Assembly: GCA_035289165.1 (NCBI GenBank)
Contig: DATDYA010000070.1
Coordinates: 1 to 8,527, forward strand
DNA length: 8,527 nucleotides
Source: DATDYA01 sp035289165
GTDB taxonomy: Bacteria; Patescibacteriota; Patescibacteriia; Magasanikbacterales; GWA2-37-8
Reading direction: 5' to 3'
Numbering within the stretch: position 1 is the first letter of the stretch; every line of letters begins with the position of its first letter. Shown here piece by piece: positions 5,086 to 8,527 of the stretch. Position numbers and translations under genes: made by a program. The notes under the pieces are model-generated. The model was not told where the DNA came from, ran no database searches, and worked only from the letters and a program-made list of their open reading frames with translations.

Positions 5086-5967
5086 ATGAATTACCACGCG
5101 GCCCTCGCTCACTTTCCTAAAATTACTTACCGACGCTACCGCCTTTTGGCGGCTTATTTTAATCACTTGAGTGAATTATGGCAGGCTAAATTTCCCGATC
5201 TAATCCACGCTGGGTTGGAAGAAAATGTAGCCCACGAATTTTTAGTCTGGAGACATGATCATCCGCTTCAAGAAATTGCCCATAATTTACAAAAACTAAA
5301 TATTAAGACAGCTTCTTTAAGCGAGCCGGATTACCCGGGGCTTTTAAAAGAAATCGCTGACCCGCCTCATACGTTATTCTACCGTGGCATTTTACCAAAC
5401 CCAGGAGACTACTTGCTTTCTGTTGTTGGAACAAGAAAATTTACCACTTACGGAAAAGAAGCCTGTGAGAGATTGGTTAGTGAATTAGTCGCGGCCGGAA
5501 TAAAGATAGTCAGTGGTTTGGCGCTTGGTATTGATGGCATCGCTCACCAAACCACCCTAGATAACGGTGGCATAACCTTTGCAGTTTTAGGATCAGGTTT
5601 AGACCGGGGAAGTATTTATCCAAGGGAGCACGTCTCTTTGGTTGAAAAAATCATTGATAATGGCGGCGCCGTTATTTCAGAATACCCGCCCGGATTCGGA
5701 GCCACCAAATATTCCTTCCCAGCACGTAACAGCATCGTTGCCGGCTTATCTACCGGACTACTCCTCATCGAAGCACCAGAACGATCGGGAGCCCTCATAA
5801 CAGCCAGATTGTCTCTCGATTACAACCGGGAAGTAATGGCTATACCCCATTCGCTAACCTCACCGACTGGACAAGGAAACAACAATCTGCTTAAACTAGG
5901 AGCCAGGGTTATCCTAAATTCCAACGATATCCTAGAAACAATGCAAATTAACTATCAAAAACTATGA
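5086..5967 (+). CDS. dprA: DNA-processing protein DprA (Smf), short form without C-terminal winged helix
   Basis: The protein has 293 residues. It binds incoming single-stranded DNA and loads RecA during natural transformation. The N-terminal helical part (1-75) is divergent. The Rossmann-like DprA core runs from about 78 to 288, with VVGTRKFTTYG (113-123), SGLALGIDGIAH (143-154), AVLGSGLDRGSIYPREH (166-182), ISEYPPGF (197-204), FPARNSIVAGLS (211-222), EAPERSGALITARL (229-242) and GQGNNNLLKLGARVI (262-276). Most full-length DprA proteins extend further to a winged-helix domain; this one stops about 17 residues after the core. The motif usually ending VPG reads AIPH (252-255). The start ATG is 3 bases after pth and the stop overlaps folC by 4 bases (ATGA). 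dprA next to topA is a common bacterial arrangement; here folC lies between them. The identity is firm; whether this cell is competent is not shown. Confidence 0.95.
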   Translation: MNYHAALAHFPKITYRRYRLLAAYFNHLSELWQAKFPDLIHAGLEENVAHEFLVWRHDHPLQEIAHNLQKLNIKTASLSEPDYPGLLKEIADPPHTLFYRGILPNPGDYLLSVVGTRKFTTYGKEACERLVSELVAAGIKIVSGLALGIDGIAHQTTLDNGGITFAVLGSGLDRGSIYPREHVSLVEKIIDNGGAVISEYPPGFGATKYSFPARNSIVAGLSTGLLLIEAPERSGALITARLSLDYNREVMAIPHSLTSPTGQGNNNLLKLGARVILNSNDILETMQINYQKL

Positions 5968-7295
5968 CCAAGATGACTTTTAACCAAGCGTACAATTTTG
6001 TCCTTTCACTCGGGAACTTACCACGCCTCGAATATATGCGCGATCCGCGCCACACCGGAACTTACTTAAAGAGGATACAATTTTTCCTAGACATGATTGG
6101 CAACCCGGAAAAAAAGATCCCTCATTACATCCACGTTACTGGTACGAGCGGTAAAGGATCAGTTACTGCCTATCTCCACAGTATTTTAAAAGCCTCCGGG
6201 CAAAAAGCTGGCGCTACTTTCTCGCCGCACCCGACATACATTAATGAGCGTTGGAAAATTGGTGACCACTATATGACCAAGCAAGAGTTTGTTGATCTGG
6301 TAACTTTTTTAAAACCAAAACTCGACCAATATATTCGCCTGACTCCCTACGACATGCTGTCATTTTTTGAACTAACGGAAGTTTTGGGATTATTATGGTT
6401 TGCGAGAAATAAAGTAAAATGGGCGATCATGGAAGTGGCCTGTGGCGGACGCTATGACGCAACAAATATTATTCCCAGAAAAGACGTAGCGGTAATTACG
6501 AACGTTGGCGTAGACCATATTGGGATAATCGGAAACAACAAACGAGAAATTGCTTATGAAAAAGCGGGTATCATTAAACCAAGGTGCGCGGTCTTTACCA
6601 GCGAACGAGATAAAAATATCCGGGCGATTTTTGAAAAAGAGTGCCGAAAAAACAAGGTGAAAATGAATGTTTTTAATGCTCCTAAATTTAAACTTTTAGC
6701 CAGCAATTTTTCGGAAACGACTTTCTTGTATAATAATGAAAAATATTCTTTGCCGATGTTCGGAGCGCACCAGATTAAAAATGCTATTCTCTGCATTGAA
6801 ATAGCTAAACATTTAAAATTAAAATACCAAGATATTTTTCAAGGGTTAAAAAAAGTTGATCAGCCACTTCGTCTGGAAATTGTTGGTCATAATCCCCTAG
6901 CTATTCTCGACGCGGCACACAATCCGGACAAGATTAAAACTACGGTCGCGGCGATCAAACAATTGAAAGACATAAAAAATATCTATTTAATATTAGGTAG
7001 CTCGGAAAACAAGAACACCCGCCTCATGATGAAACACCTGGCCAGCCTAAAACCAAAAGTGGTGTATTGTTCTAGGAATACCATGAACCCCTTCCGTAAA
7101 GTACTCAACCCGCAAACTATGGCCAAGGAATTAAAACAGCTTTTGCCCAACACCCCAACACCTATTTACCTTGACCCCCTAGAAGCCTGGAAAGTGGCCA
7201 GGGACAGGGCTAAAAAAGACGACTTGATCTTGGTTACTGGCTCGATCTTCATTAGCGGTGAGCTTCGCGGCCAATTGGTCAAAAACACCCCCTAG
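5964..7295 (+). CDS. folC: FolC-like folylpolyglutamate/dihydrofolate synthase (Mur ligase fold)
   Basis: The protein has 443 residues. It is an ATP-dependent amide ligase; known FolC enzymes add glutamate to dihydropteroate or to folates. Seen: a leader typical of the family (MRDPRHTGTYLKRIQFFLDMIGNP, cut at about 25-48), P-loop HVTGTSGKGSVTAYL (57-71), SPHPTYINERWKIG (87-100), MEVACGGRYDATN (156-168), ITNVGVDHIGIIG (178-190) and YEKAGIIKP (198-206). The central domain ends at GAHQIKNA (267-274), and the C-terminal domain has LDAAHNPDKI (315-324), LGSSENKN (344-351) and LILVTGSIFISGELR (421-435). Order and spacing match FolC and not the Mur peptide ligases. Differences: GTSGKGS for the usual GTNGKGS, and VACGGRYDATN where VGLGGRLDATN is usual. 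Its ATG overlaps the dprA stop. Substrate is inferred from family only, since many small-genome Patescibacteria lack most of the folate pathway. Confidence 0.88.
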   Translation: MTKMTFNQAYNFVLSLGNLPRLEYMRDPRHTGTYLKRIQFFLDMIGNPEKKIPHYIHVTGTSGKGSVTAYLHSILKASGQKAGATFSPHPTYINERWKIGDHYMTKQEFVDLVTFLKPKLDQYIRLTPYDMLSFFELTEVLGLLWFARNKVKWAIMEVACGGRYDATNIIPRKDVAVITNVGVDHIGIIGNNKREIAYEKAGIIKPRCAVFTSERDKNIRAIFEKECRKNKVKMNVFNAPKFKLLASNFSETTFLYNNEKYSLPMFGAHQIKNAILCIEIAKHLKLKYQDIFQGLKKVDQPLRLEIVGHNPLAILDAAHNPDKIKTTVAAIKQLKDIKNIYLILGSSENKNTRLMMKHLASLKPKVVYCSRNTMNPFRKVLNPQTMAKELKQLLPNTPTPIYLDPLEAWKVARDRAKKDDLILVTGSIFISGELRGQLVKNTP

Positions 7296-7296
7296 T

Positions 7297-7325
7297 TTGA
7301 CAGGGTGGTAAAAATGGGCTAAAAT
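7297..7325 (+). promoter_or_regulatory. topA promoter
   Basis: A perfect TTGACA (7297-7302), a 17-base spacer and TAAAAT (7320-7325) start one base after the folC stop codon. This is the best -35 box in the window. Transcription from near 7332 leaves only about 13 bases before the topA ATG, with no Shine-Dalgarno motif, so the message would be nearly leaderless. It gives topA transcription independent of the upstream operon; readthrough is still possible as no terminator lies between. Confidence 0.75.
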
Positions 7326-7344
7326 AGGCAGAATTACTTTAATT

Positions 7345-8527
7345 ATGGCCAAACTAATCATTGTCGAGTCGCCAACTAAGGCGAAAACCATCACTAAATT
7401 CCTAGGAAAGGGCTACAAAGTAGAGTCTTCTTTTGGGCATATTCGAGATTTGCCAAAAAGCAAGATGGGGGTAGATATTGAAGGTCTAACTTTTGAACCA
7501 AGCTATGTTATCCCCCGAGATAAAAGCGCCCAGGTTAAAAAACTTAAAGAAATCGCCAAAAAAAGCGATGGGGTAATATTCGCAACTGATGAGGACCGAG
7601 AGGGAGAGGCCATCTCCTGGCACCTCGCTAATGTTTTAGGGATTAAACCGGAAAAAGCCGAACGGATGGTATTCCATGAAATTACTGAACATGCTATTAA
7701 AGAAGCACTGGAACATCCGCGCGCTTTAAACCTGCGCCTTGTCGATGCTCAACAAGCGAGGCGTGTTTTGGATCGCTTGGTGGGCTATGAGCTATCGCCA
7801 TTTTTGTGGCGCAAGGTTGCCAAGGGTTTATCCGCCGGACGCGTTCAATCTGTTTCAGTTCGTCTGGTGGTTGAACGTGAACGAGAAATCCAAAACTTCA
7901 AACCCGTAGAATACTGGTCGCTCGAAGGAACGTTTGAAAAAATTGGTTCTAAAGAAGAAATCAAAGCAAAATTGCAAGCGATTAAAGATAAAAAACTAGA
8001 TAAATTGGGTTTAAAAAATAAAGATGAGGTAGACGGGATTGTTAAAGCTTTACAGGGGGTAAAGTACGAGGTAAGTAATTTAGAAGAAAAAACCGTCAAA
8101 CGTAATCCCTCCCCTCCTTTTACCACTTCTTCTCTCCAACAAGAAGCGAACAACCATTTGGGATATTCGGCCAAGCAAACCATGCGTTTGGCTCAACAGT
8201 TGTACGAAGGCGTGGAATTAGGCAGCGAGGGATCGATTGGTTTAATTACCTACATGCGTACCGATTCGGTAAACCTCTCTGATAAATTTTTACACGAAGC
8301 AAAAACCGAGATTGCCAAAAGTTTTGGTGACAAATATACCTTGCCGAGCGTCCGGGCTTACAAAAGCAAAAGCAAGAATGCCCAAGAAGCCCACGAAGCG
8401 ATTCGCCCAACCAGCGCTGATCGCTCACCAGAACTTATCAAACCTTTTGTCGAACCGAAGTTATACAAACTATATGATTTAATCTGGCGCCGAGCACTGT
8501 CGACACAGATGGCAGCGGCAGAGTTAT
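7345..8527 (+). CDS. topA: DNA topoisomerase I, type IA (N-terminal part, cut by window edge)
   Basis: 394 whole codons are present, a little under half of a typical protein (E. coli 865). The enzyme relaxes negatively supercoiled DNA through a 5'-phosphotyrosine link. Seen: the TOPRIM domain with MAKLIIVESPTKAKTI (1-16, catalytic Glu8), SSFGHIRDLPKS and the metal-binding ATDEDREGEAISW (80-92; Asp82, Asp84, Glu86). Next come DAQQARRVLDRLVGYELSP, KGLSAGRVQSVSVRLVVERE, PPFTTSSLQQEA, and the active site GLITYMRTDSVNLS with catalytic Tyr303 and Arg305, equivalent to E. coli Tyr319 and Arg321. AQEAHEAIRPT follows. The start is certain from the standard MAKLIIVESP opening. The C-terminal domains, including any zinc ribbons, lie outside the window. 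Confidence 0.97.
   Translation, partial: MAKLIIVESPTKAKTITKFLGKGYKVESSFGHIRDLPKSKMGVDIEGLTFEPSYVIPRDKSAQVKKLKEIAKKSDGVIFATDEDREGEAISWHLANVLGIKPEKAERMVFHEITEHAIKEALEHPRALNLRLVDAQQARRVLDRLVGYELSPFLWRKVAKGLSAGRVQSVSVRLVVEREREIQNFKPVEYWSLEGTFEKIGSKEEIKAKLQAIKDKKLDKLGLKNKDEVDGIVKALQGVKYEVSNLEEKTVKRNPSPPFTTSSLQQEANNHLGYSAKQTMRLAQQLYEGVELGSEGSIGLITYMRTDSVNLSDKFLHEAKTEIAKSFGDKYTLPSVRAYKSKSKNAQEAHEAIRPTSADRSPELIKPFVEPKLYKLYDLIWRRALSTQMAAAEL

Noticed and set aside
7845..8428. Minus-strand ORFs opposite topA
   Set aside because: They are shadows of a clear topoisomerase I coding frame.
1..8527. Alternative genetic code (UGA as glycine)
   Set aside because: TGA ends der, dprA and the 168-residue gene at positions expected from family length and gene overlaps, and no conserved gene contains an in-frame TGA.
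1..8527. Mobile element, CRISPR array or defence island
   Set aside because: No spaced direct repeats, terminal inverted repeats, transposase, integrase or nuclease genes were seen. The tRNAs show no adjacent integrase or duplicated 3' end that would mark an attachment site.

Overview
The window looks like chromosomal core sequence from a small-genome bacterium, most likely a member of the Patescibacteria (candidate phyla radiation, Parcubacteria-like). This placement is an inference. It rests on tightly packed genes, the lack of Shine-Dalgarno motifs in front of every gene, slightly divergent signature motifs in housekeeping enzymes, and a small two-helix membrane protein of a type I associate with these genomes. 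TGA acts as a stop codon (der, dprA and the 168-residue gene all end in TGA), so the UGA-to-glycine recoding of Gracilibacteria/Absconditabacteria does not apply. I see no transposase, integrase, CRISPR array, phage gene or plasmid gene.

Left part (1-1544), all on the minus strand. The left edge cuts an ECF-type sigma-70 factor, of which only the N-terminal region-2 part is present, with its own promoter. Upstream of it, a promoter at 1516-1544 appears to drive an unusual mixed unit: tRNA-Val(CAC), a two-helix membrane protein of 168 residues, an 81-residue protein I do not recognise, and tRNA-Arg(GCG). A weak hairpin with a T tract follows the last tRNA. The two tRNAs differ in that tRNA-Arg has CCA encoded and tRNA-Val does not.

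The divergent control region (about 1477-1687) holds back-to-back promoters. One reads left into tRNA-Val and the other right into the large plus-strand cluster.

Right part (1688-8527), all on the plus strand: an LCP (LytR-CpsA-Psr) cell-envelope ligase, the ribosome-assembly GTPase Der, peptidyl-tRNA hydrolase Pth, the DNA-processing protein DprA, a FolC-like Mur-ligase-fold enzyme, then topoisomerase I, cut by the right edge. The first five genes are separated by 9 bases or less, or overlap by 4 (ATGA), and are probably one operon. topA has its own near-consensus promoter directly after the folC stop codon, which would give a leader of only about 13 bases.

Together the genes cover envelope polymer attachment, ribosome assembly and translation rescue, incoming-DNA handling, folate-type glutamylation and DNA supercoiling. 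Nothing in the window amounts to a clearly new system. The most interesting points are the tRNA-flanked two-protein unit, the GCG anticodon, the absence of SD motifs, the altered switch motifs in Der, and the FolC homologue if this lineage lacks folate synthesis.
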